DNA of 64,000 bases, from NCBI GenBank assembly GCA_019634915.1, contig JAHCAN010000010.1:26040-90039 (forward strand), in the 5' to 3' direction. This document shows, in pieces, positions 1 to 8,152 of the stretch. The DNA is from Steroidobacteraceae bacterium (GTDB lineage Bacteria; Pseudomonadota; Gammaproteobacteria; Steroidobacterales; Steroidobacteraceae). Made by a program: the position numbers and the translations under genes. Within the stretch, counting starts at the first letter, position 1; every line of letters begins with the position of its first letter. Below the pieces are notes generated by a model, which had not been told where the DNA came from, did no database searches, and saw only the letters and a program-made list of their open reading frames with translations.

Positions 1-294
1 TACGGTCTGGCTGCCGAGCACGCCCGAGGCGGCGATCGCGGTGAAAAAGCCGGGCCCCCGCAGGTGGTCGGCGAAGTCGTCGGCGAATGCCCGCGGATGC
101 CACAGCACGCGCAGCAGGTTGAACAGCCACAGCAGCGGATAGGCGACGCAGTTGACCGCGAACAGCGCGCGGGCGAGCCAGGCGTGGCCGAGCATGTGCG
201 CGGCGATCGACACGATGCCGGTCGCCATCACCATGCCGAAATAGGCCGGCGACAGCCCGGCCAGCGCCGCGCGAAATGTCTTGATCGATGTCAA
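1..294 (-). CDS. TDT-family (TehA/Mae1-like) transporter, N-terminal part, cut by window edge
   Basis: Reading leftward off the window edge, the frame encodes about 98 residues with SPAYFGMVMATGIVSIA near the N-terminus, the hallmark of the tellurite-resistance/dicarboxylate transporter (voltage-dependent anion channel) family, whose members are inner-membrane proteins with ten helices moving C4-dicarboxylates, sulfite or other anions. Two hydrophobic segments are visible before the edge. The start is uncertain: a TTG at 294-292 is placed just before the conserved region and no ATG is available upstream in frame. It lies 26 bp downstream of the small membrane protein gene on the same strand, so the two are probably cotranscribed. 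Substrate cannot be told from this fragment. Confidence 0.7.
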   Translation of the reverse strand, partial: MTSIKTFRAALAGLSPAYFGMVMATGIVSIAAHMLGHAWLARALFAVNCVAYPLLWLFNLLRVLWHPRAFADDFADHLRGPGFFTAIAASGVLGSQTV

Positions 295-320
295 ACGTGC
301 CCCGCCGGTGGCGGACGCGA

Positions 321-656
321 TCAGATCGGCAGGCGGACCTTGCCGACGTGGCCGAGCAGCAGGAACAGGCTCACGAGCACGGCGTTGAGCGACCAGACGA
401 CGGTCAGTGCGCGCGCCATGTGGCCGTAGAGCGGGTTGCCGACGTTGAACGCGTTGCACCACACGGTGCGCATGATCCACGCGGTATACAGCACGAATCC
501 CGCGAGCAGCGCCGTGAGCGTGGGCGTGCCGACATCCCTGTACAGCAGCAGGATCGCGCCGAACAGCGCGTGGCTGACGAGCACGCCATAAACCCAGAAC
601 GCGAGCCACAACGGCGTGTGGCCCGGCTTCTCGTCCAGGAACCACGTCGTCACCAT
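321..656 (-). CDS. small membrane protein, three predicted helices, unknown function
   Basis: A 111-residue protein starting at an ATG (MVTTWFLDEK) with three hydrophobic stretches at about residues 17-40, 46-63 and 85-103, which predicts a small inner-membrane protein. I do not recognise the family. A longer open frame extends upstream through the divergent dehydrogenase gene, but that part is arginine-rich antisense coding; this ATG begins the hydrophobic part and lies just outside the divergent gene. It is followed by the TDT transporter gene on the same strand and may be an accessory subunit or a partner in the same operon. Confidence 0.65.
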   Translation of the reverse strand: MVTTWFLDEKPGHTPLWLAFWVYGVLVSHALFGAILLLYRDVGTPTLTALLAGFVLYTAWIMRTVWCNAFNVGNPLYGHMARALTVVWSLNAVLVSLFLLLGHVGKVRLPI

Positions 657-797
657 CGGAGCCTCCAGTGAATCGGGTCGCGACACCGAAGCATAGCGCG
701 CGAACCGGCGTGACGCGAACGTCCGGCAACGCATCGCGACTGGATTACCGGGCGCGGCTGCCGCAGGATGACGGCATCGATCCGACGGGAGCCGCTG

Positions 798-1532
798 GTG
801 GAGAAGAGCACGCGCTTCGCGGGTACGGTGAGCCTGGTCGCCGGCGGCACCGGCGCGCTCGGCGGCGCCGTGAGCCGCGCATTGCTCGCGGAAGGCGGCA
901 CGGTGATCGTCACGTATCGCCGGCAGCAGGAGTTCGAGCGCCTGGTGCAGGCGGCGGCAGCGGACGCCGCGCGGCTGGAAGGCGAGCGCATCGATGCCAC
1001 CGACGAGACGGCGGTGCGGCAGCTCGTCGAAGCCATCGTCGCGCGGCATCGGCGCCTCGATGCGCTGGTCATCACGGTGGGCGGCTATGCCGGCGGCACG
1101 AAACTCTGGGAGGACGATCCGCAGACGCTCGATCGCATGCTCGCGCTGAACCTGCGCGCGGCTTACGTGCTCGCGCGCGCGGTCGCGCCGGTGATGCTCG
1201 GCCAGGCGGGCGGATCGATCGTCAACGTCGCGGCCAAAGCCGCCGTCGACCGCCCCGCCGGCGCGGCGGCTTACGCGGCCTCGAAGGCCGCGGCGCTCGC
1301 GCTGATGGATACGCTCGCCGCGGAACTCGCGGGCAGCGGCGTGCGCGTCAACTCGGTGCTGCCATCCGTGATCGACACGGCGGCCAACCGCGCGGCGATG
1401 CCGCAGGCGGACTTCACGGCATGGCCGCGGCCCGAAGCGATCGCGCGCGTGATCCTGTTTCTTTGCAGCGGCGATGCCGGCCCGATTCACGGCGCCGGCA
1501 TTCCGGTCTACGGCAGCGGGAGGCGCCGATGA
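798..1532 (+). CDS. SDR-family oxidoreductase lacking the usual catalytic Ser
   Basis: A 244-residue classical short-chain dehydrogenase/reductase with a Rossmann glycine motif AGGTGALGG near the N-terminus and a YAASK active-site Tyr/Lys (Y159, K163). The Ser normally 13 residues before the Tyr is Ala here (NVAAK instead of NxSS), so the enzyme may be impaired or use another proton relay. I chose GTG 798 because GGGAG precedes it by 6 bp; an in-frame ATG at 768 would add ten residues but has a purine stretch only 1 bp away. The stop overlaps the start of the DUF6522 gene by 4 bp (ATGA), indicating translational coupling. Substrate unknown. Confidence 0.8.
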   Translation: MEKSTRFAGTVSLVAGGTGALGGAVSRALLAEGGTVIVTYRRQQEFERLVQAAAADAARLEGERIDATDETAVRQLVEAIVARHRRLDALVITVGGYAGGTKLWEDDPQTLDRMLALNLRAAYVLARAVAPVMLGQAGGSIVNVAAKAAVDRPAGAAAYAASKAAALALMDTLAAELAGSGVRVNSVLPSVIDTAANRAAMPQADFTAWPRPEAIARVILFLCSGDAGPIHGAGIPVYGSGRRR

Positions 1533-1798
1533 GCATGGTGGAATTCGAAGACGGTGCGGTCAGTCTCGATGCGGCGATCGTCGCCGAGGGCTTCGGGCTC
1601 GCTCCGGAGCAGCTGCGGCAACTCATGCGTACGCTGAAGATCACCACGCGCCACGAACGCGGCGTCGACGAGGACGCCGGGCGCCACCGCCTCACCTTTC
1701 TCTACGGCAGGCGGCGCCTGCAGCTGCTGGTCGATGCGACCGGCACGATCATCGAGCGCTCGTACACCGAGGGTGACGAGGCCGCGCAGCCGCGCTGA
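1529..1798 (+). CDS. DUF6522-type small protein
   Basis: An 89-residue protein with the VEFEDGAVSLDAAIVAEG start, a central ERGVDEDAGRHRLTF segment and a YGRRRLQLLVDATG segment, which match the small soluble DUF6522 proteins as I remember them; these have no assigned function. It has no signal peptide or membrane segment. The ATG overlaps the stop of the SDR gene in an ATGA, so the two are translationally coupled and probably act together. Confidence 0.65.
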   Translation: MSMVEFEDGAVSLDAAIVAEGFGLAPEQLRQLMRTLKITTRHERGVDEDAGRHRLTFLYGRRRLQLLVDATGTIIERSYTEGDEAAQPR

Positions 1799-1848
1799 AC
1801 CCCGCCGAAGCCGGGCCGGGCCGGCCACCCTGGCTGCGCGGCCGCGCC

Positions 1849-2268
1849 TCAGGCGCGCTGCAGCTCGACGAACCCGCCGCGGCGGTCGACGGCAAGGAAG
1901 TCCGCGATCCGGCCGGCGCGGATCGACTCGAGCATCATCCGCAGCGGTCCGGCCGCTTCGTCGGTGTTCGGCGGCACGCCGGCGCGGCCGTCGAGCGCGG
2001 CGACGAACAGGATGTCCCAGCGCGAGAGCGCCTCGCGCGCTTCGAGCTCGAGCGCCTCGAACGAGGCGATCTCGCTCGCGAGCTTGTCGACGCAGACCAC
2101 CGGCGTCAGCGCACCGCCCTCGCCGCGCTCGAAAGCCGCCCGCTGCTGCGCCGTGCCGTCGGGCGGCAGCTCCGCGACCGCGAACACGAGCAGCAGCCGC
2201 TGCGGCTCGGGCTGCGCGCGCGCCGCGGCGAGCAGATCGTCAAAGGTCCGGATATCCACGCCGCGCAT
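1849..2268 (-). CDS. conserved hypothetical protein next to polA
   Basis: A 139-residue soluble acidic protein beginning MRGVDIRTFDDLLAAARAQ, with LLLVFAVAELP, GGALTPVVCVDK and a C-terminal IRAGRIADFLAVDRRGGF segment. Close relatives in gammaproteobacteria often carry the database name 'ribonucleotide reductase subunit alpha', but no feature of a reductase (radical site, nucleotide-binding barrel, paired catalytic Cys) can be seen and the protein is far too short, so I treat that name as a misannotation. It is divergent from polA with about 114 bp between the starts, which must hold both promoters. Function unknown. Confidence 0.7.
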   Translation of the reverse strand: MRGVDIRTFDDLLAAARAQPEPQRLLLVFAVAELPPDGTAQQRAAFERGEGGALTPVVCVDKLASEIASFEALELEAREALSRWDILFVAALDGRAGVPPNTDEAAGPLRMMLESIRAGRIADFLAVDRRGGFVELQRA

Positions 2269-2382
2269 TGTACGCAGGCGGCGCGCAGCGCGAACGCGCC
2301 GGAGCACCGACGGACTGGCGCGCCGACGCGCCCTGCCGCCGGCGTGCACTTCCGGTTCCGTTCTGCAAGACTGCGCCCTGCG

Positions 2383-5172
2383 ATGAACGCCCCGCCAGAC
2401 ATCGTCCTCGTCGACGGCTCCTCGTACCTGTACCGCGCGTTCCACGCGCTGCCGCCGCTGACCAGTTCGCGCGGCGAGCCCACCGGCGCGCTGCTCGGCG
2501 TGCTGAACATGCTGCTGAAGTTCCTGAAGGACTACCCGGCGCCCCGCATCGCGGTCGTCTTCGACGCCCCGGGCCAGACTTTCCGCGACGAGCTGTTCGC
2601 CGAGTACAAGGCGCATCGCCCGCCGATGCCGGATGAACTGCGCGCGCAGGCCGGGCCGCTGCTCGAGGCGGTGCGCGCGCTCGGCCTCCCGGTGCTGCGC
2701 ATCGAGGGCGTCGAGGCCGACGACGTGATCGGCACGCTCGCGAAGCAGAGCACCGGACGCGGCTGGCGCGTGCTGATCTCGACCGGCGACAAGGACATGG
2801 CGCAGCTGGTCGACGGCCACGTCACGCTGATCAACACGATGTCGAACACCGTGCTCGACCGCGCCGGCGTCAAGGCGAAATTCGACGTCTACCCCGAACA
2901 GATCATCGACTACCTGGCGCTGGTCGGCGACAGCTCCGACAACATCCCGGGCATCAGCAAGGTCGGCCCGAAGACCGCTGCGAAGTGGCTCGACCGTTAC
3001 CGCTCACTCGACGGCATCATCGAGAACGCCGCCGCGATCGAGGGCAAGGTCGGCGAGAACCTGCGCGCCGGGCTCGACACGCTCGCGCTGTCGCGCCAGC
3101 TCGCGACGATCCGCACCGACGTCGAGCTCGCCGAGCGGCCCGAGGAGCTGCTGCGCGGCGAGCCCGACGTCGAGATCTTGCGCGCGCTATATGCGCGCTT
3201 CGAGTTGCGCTCGCTGCTGCGTCAGCTCGAAGGCAGCGGCCCCGACGACGCGACCGGCGGCGGCGCCTCGCCCGCCGCGCGCGTGCCGCAGGCGCCGCGC
3301 ATCCTGACGACGCCTGCGACCGCGAGCCCCGATGCGCCGGCGCTGGCACCTCCGCCCGTCACGGAGAAGCGCTACGAGATGGTCACGACCGAGGCCGATT
3401 TCGCGCGCTGGCTCGCGGCGCTCGAGGCCGCGGAGCTGTTCGCGTTCGACACCGAGACGACCAGCATCGACTACATGCAGGCCTCGATCGTCGGCGTGTC
3501 GTTCGCGGTGGAACCGGGCCACGCCGCCTACGTGCCGCTCGCGCACGACTACGCCGGCGCGCCGGACCAGCTCGACCGCGACGCGACGCTCGCACGCCTC
3601 GCGCCGCTGCTCGCCGACCCGGCGCGCGGCAAGGTCGGCCACCACCTGAAGTACGACGCGCACGTGCTCGCGAACCACGGCCTGCGGCTCGACGGCATGC
3701 GCTACGACACGATGCTCGAGTCCTACGTCTGGAACAGCGTCGCGACGCGCCACGACATGGACTCGGCCGCCGCGCGCTATCTCGGCATCGAGACGATCCA
3801 TTACGAGGACGTCGCCGGCAAGGGCGCGAAGCAGATCCCGTTCAACCAGGTGCCGGTCGAGCGCGCCGCCGAATACGCGGCCGAGGATGCCGACGTCACG
3901 CTGCGCCTGCACCACACGCTGTGGCCGGCGATCCGCAGCGCGCCGGCGCTCGAACGCGTGTATTCGACGATCGAGCAGCCGCTGGTGCCGGTGCTGTTCG
4001 CGATGGAGGATGCCGGCGTGCTGCTCGATCCGGCGATGCTGCGCGCGCAGAGCCGCGACCTCGCGGCGCGCCTCGCCGAAATCGAAGCCGCCGCGCATCG
4101 CGAGGCCGGCCAGCCCTTCAACCTCGACTCGCCGAAGCAGCTGCAGTTCCTGCTGTTCGAGAAGCTCGGCATCCCGCCGCTGCGCAAGACGCCGACGGGC
4201 CAGCCGTCGACGGCCGAGGACGTGCTCGAGGAGCTCGCCGACGAGCACACGCTGCCGCGGCTGATCCTCGAGTACCGCGGCTTCGCGAAGCTGCGCTCCA
4301 CCTACACCGAGAAGCTGCCCGAGCAGGTGAACCCGCGCACCGGGCGCGTGCACACCTCCTACCACCAGGCCGTCGCGCAGACCGGGCGGCTGTCGTCGAC
4401 CGATCCGAACCTGCAGAACATCCCGGTGCGCACGCCGGAGGGCCGGCGCATCCGCCAGGCCTTCATCGCGCCTCCGGGCCACGTGCTGATGGCGGCGGAC
4501 TACTCGCAGATCGAACTGCGGATCATGGCGCACCTGTCGGAGGATGCGGGCCTGCTCGCGGCGTTCGCGGCCGGCGAGGACGTGCATCGCGCCACCGCCG
4601 CCGAGGTGTTCGGCGTGCCGCTCGCCGAGGTGAACGCGGACCAGCGGCGCTCGGCGAAAGCGATCAACTTCGGCCTGATCTACGGCATGTCGGCCTTCGG
4701 CCTCGCCCGCCAGCTCGGCATCGACCGCGGCGCCGCGCAGTCCTGGGTGAACCGCTACTTCGAACGCTATCCCGGCGTGAAGCGTTACATGGACGAGACG
4801 CGCGAGCGCGCGAAGCGCGATGGCTACGTCGAGACGGTGTTCGGCCGGCGGCTCTACCTGCCCGACATCCGCTCGCGCAACCGCCAGATCCAGCAGTACG
4901 CCGAGCGCAGCGCGATCAACGCGCCGATGCAGGGCACCGCGGCCGACATCATCAAGCGCGCGATGATCGCCGTGCACGCCTGGTGCACGAACGAGCGGCC
5001 GCCGGCCCGCCTGATCATGCAGGTGCACGACGAGCTCGTGCTGGAAGTGCGGGAAGACGCGGTGACGCAGGTTGGCGACAGGCTGCGTGAATGCATGACC
5101 GGCGCTGCCGACCTGCGGCTGTCGCTGAAAGCAGACATCGGTACGGGAGCCAATTGGGACGAAGCGCACTGA
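2383..5172 (+). CDS. polA: DNA polymerase I
   Basis: A 929-residue three-domain polymerase. Residues 1-300 form the 5'-3' flap nuclease (IVLVDGSSYLYRAFHAL; GVEADDVIGTLA; GDSSDNIPGI). Residues about 330-520 form the 3'-5' proofreading domain with the acidic residues kept (FDTETTS, HLKYDAHVL, YAAEDADVT), so proofreading should be active. The polymerase domain has motif A DYSQIELRIMAHLS, motif B RRSAKAINFGLIYG and motif C MQVHDELVLEV. It fills gaps and removes primers in replication and repair. The ATG at 2383 gives the usual N-terminus; an upstream in-frame ATG would add 13 atypical residues. Its neighbours (engB, cytochrome c4, dsbA downstream) match the Pseudomonas-type order. Confidence 0.97.
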   Translation: MNAPPDIVLVDGSSYLYRAFHALPPLTSSRGEPTGALLGVLNMLLKFLKDYPAPRIAVVFDAPGQTFRDELFAEYKAHRPPMPDELRAQAGPLLEAVRALGLPVLRIEGVEADDVIGTLAKQSTGRGWRVLISTGDKDMAQLVDGHVTLINTMSNTVLDRAGVKAKFDVYPEQIIDYLALVGDSSDNIPGISKVGPKTAAKWLDRYRSLDGIIENAAAIEGKVGENLRAGLDTLALSRQLATIRTDVELAERPEELLRGEPDVEILRALYARFELRSLLRQLEGSGPDDATGGGASPAARVPQAPRILTTPATASPDAPALAPPPVTEKRYEMVTTEADFARWLAALEAAELFAFDTETTSIDYMQASIVGVSFAVEPGHAAYVPLAHDYAGAPDQLDRDATLARLAPLLADPARGKVGHHLKYDAHVLANHGLRLDGMRYDTMLESYVWNSVATRHDMDSAAARYLGIETIHYEDVAGKGAKQIPFNQVPVERAAEYAAEDADVTLRLHHTLWPAIRSAPALERVYSTIEQPLVPVLFAMEDAGVLLDPAMLRAQSRDLAARLAEIEAAAHREAGQPFNLDSPKQLQFLLFEKLGIPPLRKTPTGQPSTAEDVLEELADEHTLPRLILEYRGFAKLRSTYTEKLPEQVNPRTGRVHTSYHQAVAQTGRLSSTDPNLQNIPVRTPEGRRIRQAFIAPPGHVLMAADYSQIELRIMAHLSEDAGLLAAFAAGEDVHRATAAEVFGVPLAEVNADQRRSAKAINFGLIYGMSAFGLARQLGIDRGAAQSWVNRYFERYPGVKRYMDETRERAKRDGYVETVFGRRLYLPDIRSRNRQIQQYAERSAINAPMQGTAADIIKRAMIAVHAWCTNERPPARLIMQVHDELVLEVREDAVTQVGDRLRECMTGAADLRLSLKADIGTGANWDEAH

Positions 5173-5224
5173 GACGGTAGAATGTCCGGGCCTGCTTCGG
5201 CGTTTCGCCACTGAGGAGCGACCC

Positions 5225-5761
5225 ATGCCACGTCCATACATCCTGCCCGCCCTTGCGCTCGCGCTGCTCGGCGGCACGGCCCACGCGGCCGACAATGGTT
5301 TCTATCTCGGCGCCGCGGTCTCGCAGTCGCAGATCGACGGCATCGCCGACAGCTTCGATCTCGACGACACCGGCTACAAGCTGATCGCGGGTTTCCGCCC
5401 GCTCGACGTGTTCGCGGTCGAGCTGAACTACATGGATCTCGGCAGCGACAGTGCGACGGCCGGCCCCGCCACGTTCAGGGCCGAGGCCACGGCACTGGCG
5501 GGTTTCGGCATGCTGATGCTGCCGCTGCCGCTGGTCGATCTCTACGTGAAGGCCGGCGTCGCTCACTGGGAGTCCAGGGGCAGCCTGTCGTCCGTCACGC
5601 TCTCCAGCCTGAAGGACGACGGCACCGAGTTCGCCTACGGCGCCGGCGTGCAGGTGCACCTCGGCAGCCTCGGCGCGCGGCTCGAGTACGAGTCGTTCGA
5701 CATCGACAACACCGACGGCCTCGACCTCTTCTCGCTGGGCCTGACCTGGACCTTCCTGTAA
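5225..5761 (+). CDS. small outer-membrane beta-barrel protein
   Basis: A 178-residue protein with a clear signal peptide (PALALALLGGTAHAAD, cleavage after AHA) followed by DNGFYLGAAVSQSQI and alternating aromatic/glycine strands, and ending in a phenylalanine-rich strand (LGLTWTFL), typical of eight-stranded OmpA/OmpW-like or opacity-type barrels. It lies 52 bp after polA on the same strand, with GAGGAG upstream as the ribosome binding site, and is followed by a strong hairpin terminator. Specific role unknown; it may be structural or a small-molecule channel. Confidence 0.75.
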   Translation: MPRPYILPALALALLGGTAHAADNGFYLGAAVSQSQIDGIADSFDLDDTGYKLIAGFRPLDVFAVELNYMDLGSDSATAGPATFRAEATALAGFGMLMLPLPLVDLYVKAGVAHWESRGSLSSVTLSSLKDDGTEFAYGAGVQVHLGSLGARLEYESFDIDNTDGLDLFSLGLTWTFL

Positions 5762-5901
5762 GCCGCTGATCCACAATCGGCTTTCGGCGACGGAACCATT
5801 CCGGCGGCAAAGCGTCCAACTTCCTGAGCGCCACAAACGCTCCCCGCTTCCCTCCCTGAGCGGGTAAGCCCGGATGCAAGAGACCTGTGCCGGGTATGTC
5901 G

Positions 5902-5943
5902 GCCCCGGCAGTCTGGATTCCCAGGCTGCCGGGGCTTTTTATT
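5902..5943 (+). terminator. rho-independent terminator after the barrel gene
   Basis: CCCCGGCAG pairs with CTGCCGGGG, with an inner TCTGG/CCCAG pairing and an ATT loop, followed by TTTTTATT. It lies between the convergent barrel gene and engB and reads as a terminator for the plus strand; the stem could also slow transcription leaving engB. Confidence 0.85.
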
Positions 5944-5961
5944 GCAGCCGCACCACGCGGA

Positions 5962-6555
5962 TCACTGCGCCGCCCGGCCGCCGAGCAGGCCGAGCAGCGC
6001 GCGCTGCGCCTCCGGCACTCCGGCCCCCGTCTGCGATGACAGCAGCTGCGCCGTGGCGGCATCGCCGAGCCGCGACTGCGCGGCCGCGAGCGCCGCGCGG
6101 GCCTCGTTGCGGCCGAGCTTGTCGGCCTTCGTCAGCAGCACGTGCACCGCGCAGTCCGGCGGCCCGGCCCAGTCGATCAGCTGCTCGTCTTCGGGGCCGA
6201 TGCCGCGACGCGCATCGACGACCAGGATGAGCCCGCGCAGCGACTGCCGCGCGCGCAGCCGCTCGATCAGCGGCGCCCATTTCGCCCGCTCCGCCGGCGG
6301 CGCGGTCGCATAGCCATAGCCGGGCAGATCGACGATCCGTCGGCCGGGCTCCAGTTCGAAATAATTGAGCAGCCGGGTCTGGCCCGGCGTCTTGCTGGTG
6401 CGCGCGAGCGCCTTGCGCTGCGTGAGCGCATTGATCGCGCTCGACTTGCCGGCATTCGACCGCCCCGCGAACGCGACCTCGGCGCCGTGGTCGGGCGGAA
6501 ACTGCGCGGCGGCGGCCACGCTCAGCATGAAATGGGCGTTCGGGAAGCGACTCAC
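5962..6555 (-). CDS. engB: ribosome biogenesis GTPase EngB (YihA/YsxC)
   Basis: A 197-residue TRAFAC GTPase with all motifs: G1 GRSNAGKSS (31-39), switch region KTPGQTRLLNYF, G3 DLPGYG (76-81), G4 TKAD (142-145) and a G5-like LLSSQTG. EngB binds GTP and helps mature the large ribosomal subunit; it is essential in many bacteria. Length is normal for the family (about 200). It is divergent from the cytochrome c4 gene, with 58 bp between the starts, as in Pseudomonas and Xanthomonas. Confidence 0.96.
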   Translation of the reverse strand: MSRFPNAHFMLSVAAAAQFPPDHGAEVAFAGRSNAGKSSAINALTQRKALARTSKTPGQTRLLNYFELEPGRRIVDLPGYGYATAPPAERAKWAPLIERLRARQSLRGLILVVDARRGIGPEDEQLIDWAGPPDCAVHVLLTKADKLGRNEARAALAAAQSRLGDAATAQLLSSQTGAGVPEAQRALLGLLGGRAAQ

Positions 6556-6575
6556 GGCAAATCCCCCGGGGAGTG

Positions 6576-6581
6576 TACAAT
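6576..6581 (+). promoter_or_regulatory. candidate -10 element for the cytochrome c4 - dsbA unit
   Basis: TACAAT lies 32 bp before the chosen cytochrome c4 ATG in the short engB/cytochrome c4 divergent interval. No convincing -35 hexamer is present at the expected spacing, so this is only a candidate. Confidence 0.35.
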
Positions 6582-6613
6582 TTTAGGGTTCTGCGACCGG
6601 AGACGTGAGAAGA

Positions 6614-7261
6614 ATGATGAAGTCCATCCCCGCCATAGCCGCCCTCGCCCTGGCTTTCGCCTGGCCCACGGCCCACGCCGACGGCTCGGCCGAAGCGGGC
6701 GCCGAAAAGGCCACCGTCTGTCTCGCCTGCCATGGCCTGAACGGCAACAGCACGAACCCGGAATGGCCCAGTCTCGCCGGCCAGAACGCCGCCTACATCG
6801 CCACACAGCTCCACCAGTTCCGTGACGGCAAGCGCAGCAGCACGCCGAACGCGATGGTGATGAGCGCGCAGTCGATGGCGCTCACCGACGAGGACATCGC
6901 CGATCTCGCTGCCTACTACGCGGCGCAGACCCCGACCGGCCTCGAGGCCGATCCCTCCTACTGGAAGAGCGGCCAGGCACTGTACCGTGCCGGCGACCAC
7001 GAACGCGCGATCCCGGCCTGCATGGCCTGCCACGGCCCGGTCGGCACCGGCAACCCGGCGGCCGGCTATCCGGCTGTTCGGGCGCAGCATTCGGTCTATA
7101 CCGTGCAGCAGCTGACCGAGTACGCGGCGGGCAACCGCTACGCCGACATGGCCGGCGAGATCCACGACACCAGGAATGCCCACATGATGGAGACGATCGC
7201 GAAGCGCCTGAGCGCGGAGGATATCCGCAACCTCGCGTCGTACATCCAGGGCATGCGTTGA
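6614..7261 (+). CDS. dihaem cytochrome c4
   Basis: A 215-residue periplasmic electron carrier: signal peptide ending AHADG, then two similar cytochrome c domains with haem motifs CLACH (36-40) and CMACH (136-140). Cytochrome c4 passes electrons from the bc1 complex to terminal oxidases in gammaproteobacteria. GGAGA lies about 10 bp before the ATG at 6614; a second ATG follows directly at 6617. It is 14 bp upstream of dsbA, which suggests one transcript and fits the shared periplasmic thiol/haem biology. Confidence 0.93.
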   Translation: MMKSIPAIAALALAFAWPTAHADGSAEAGAEKATVCLACHGLNGNSTNPEWPSLAGQNAAYIATQLHQFRDGKRSSTPNAMVMSAQSMALTDEDIADLAAYYAAQTPTGLEADPSYWKSGQALYRAGDHERAIPACMACHGPVGTGNPAAGYPAVRAQHSVYTVQQLTEYAAGNRYADMAGEIHDTRNAHMMETIAKRLSAEDIRNLASYIQGMR

Positions 7262-7275
7262 GCCGGGGAGAATCC

Positions 7276-8121
7276 ATGCTTCGAGCCATCCTGACCGGCA
7301 CGCTGCTGGCGTGCGGCCTCATGGCCTGCTCGCGCGACGCGAGCCCGCCCGCCACCACCGAAGCGCCGGCCGCGGCGGCGCCCGCGCAGGCACCGACCGC
7401 AGCGCCGGCGCCCGCCGCCACCGAAGAGGCCGCCGAGGCCGCGCAGGCGAGCCAGGAAAGCGCCGGCGAGGGGGCGGACGAGAAAACCGACTCCTCGCTC
7501 GAGCGTCTCGCTTCGCTGCCGCCGGCGGACGAGCTGCCGGGCGGGCGCTGGAAGTCCGGCGTCAACTACACCCCGATCGTGCCCGGCCAGCCGACCAACG
7601 TCCCGGCCGGCAAGGTCGAGGTGCTCGAGGTGTTCTGGTACGGCTGCGGCCACTGCTACGCGCTCGAGCCGTTCATGACGAGCTGGGAGAAGTCGAAACC
7701 CGACTACATCGAGTTCGTGCGCGTGCCGGTCATGTGGAATCCGGTGAACGCCGCGCACGCGCGCCTCTACTACACGCTGCAGGCGCTGAAGCGCCTGGAC
7801 CTGCACTCGAAGGTCTTCGACGAGATCCACACGCGCGGCAACATGCTCGCGGCGAACGACGAAGCCCGCACGCGCGCATTGCAGCTCGCCTTCGCGAAGG
7901 CCAACGGCATTGCCGAGGCCGACTTCCTGCGCGAGTACGACGGCTTCTACGTCAACACGCAGCTGCAGCGCGCCGAGGAAATCACGCGGCGCTACCGCGT
8001 CGAGGCGACCCCGGTCGTGTACGTCGCCGGCAAGTACCAGACCGACATCGGCATGGCAGGCGGCCAGAAGGAGCTGACCCAGCTGATCAACGCCCTCGCC
8101 GCCCACGAGAAGCGCCGCTAG
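7276..8121 (+). CDS. dsbA: lipoprotein thiol:disulfide interchange protein DsbA
   Basis: A 281-residue DsbA with an atypical N-terminus: a lipoprotein signal ending in the lipobox LMAC (Cys18), then an Ala/Pro-rich linker (about 22-60), then the thioredoxin fold with active site CGHC (124-127) in EVFWYGCGHCYALEPF and a cis-Pro loop VEATPVVYV. It introduces disulfides into exported proteins, here apparently anchored to a membrane. E. coli DsbA is soluble with CPHC; the CGHC form and the lipid anchor resemble Xanthomonas-type DsbA. The ATG at 7276 has GGGGAG 5 bp upstream; an earlier in-frame ATG overlaps the cytochrome c4 gene and would spoil the signal peptide. Confidence 0.92.
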   Translation: MLRAILTGTLLACGLMACSRDASPPATTEAPAAAAPAQAPTAAPAPAATEEAAEAAQASQESAGEGADEKTDSSLERLASLPPADELPGGRWKSGVNYTPIVPGQPTNVPAGKVEVLEVFWYGCGHCYALEPFMTSWEKSKPDYIEFVRVPVMWNPVNAAHARLYYTLQALKRLDLHSKVFDEIHTRGNMLAANDEARTRALQLAFAKANGIAEADFLREYDGFYVNTQLQRAEEITRRYRVEATPVVYVAGKYQTDIGMAGGQKELTQLINALAAHEKRR

Positions 8122-8152
8122 GGCGTTCGATGCACGGCGGCGGGCCACCGAC

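Noticed and set aside
2985-5295. Long open frames overlapping polA on both strands (about 700 codons each)
   Set aside because: They are rich in Arg, Ala and His, lack any domain, and exist because stop codons are rare in other frames of GC-rich coding DNA. polA has all its motifs in its own frame.
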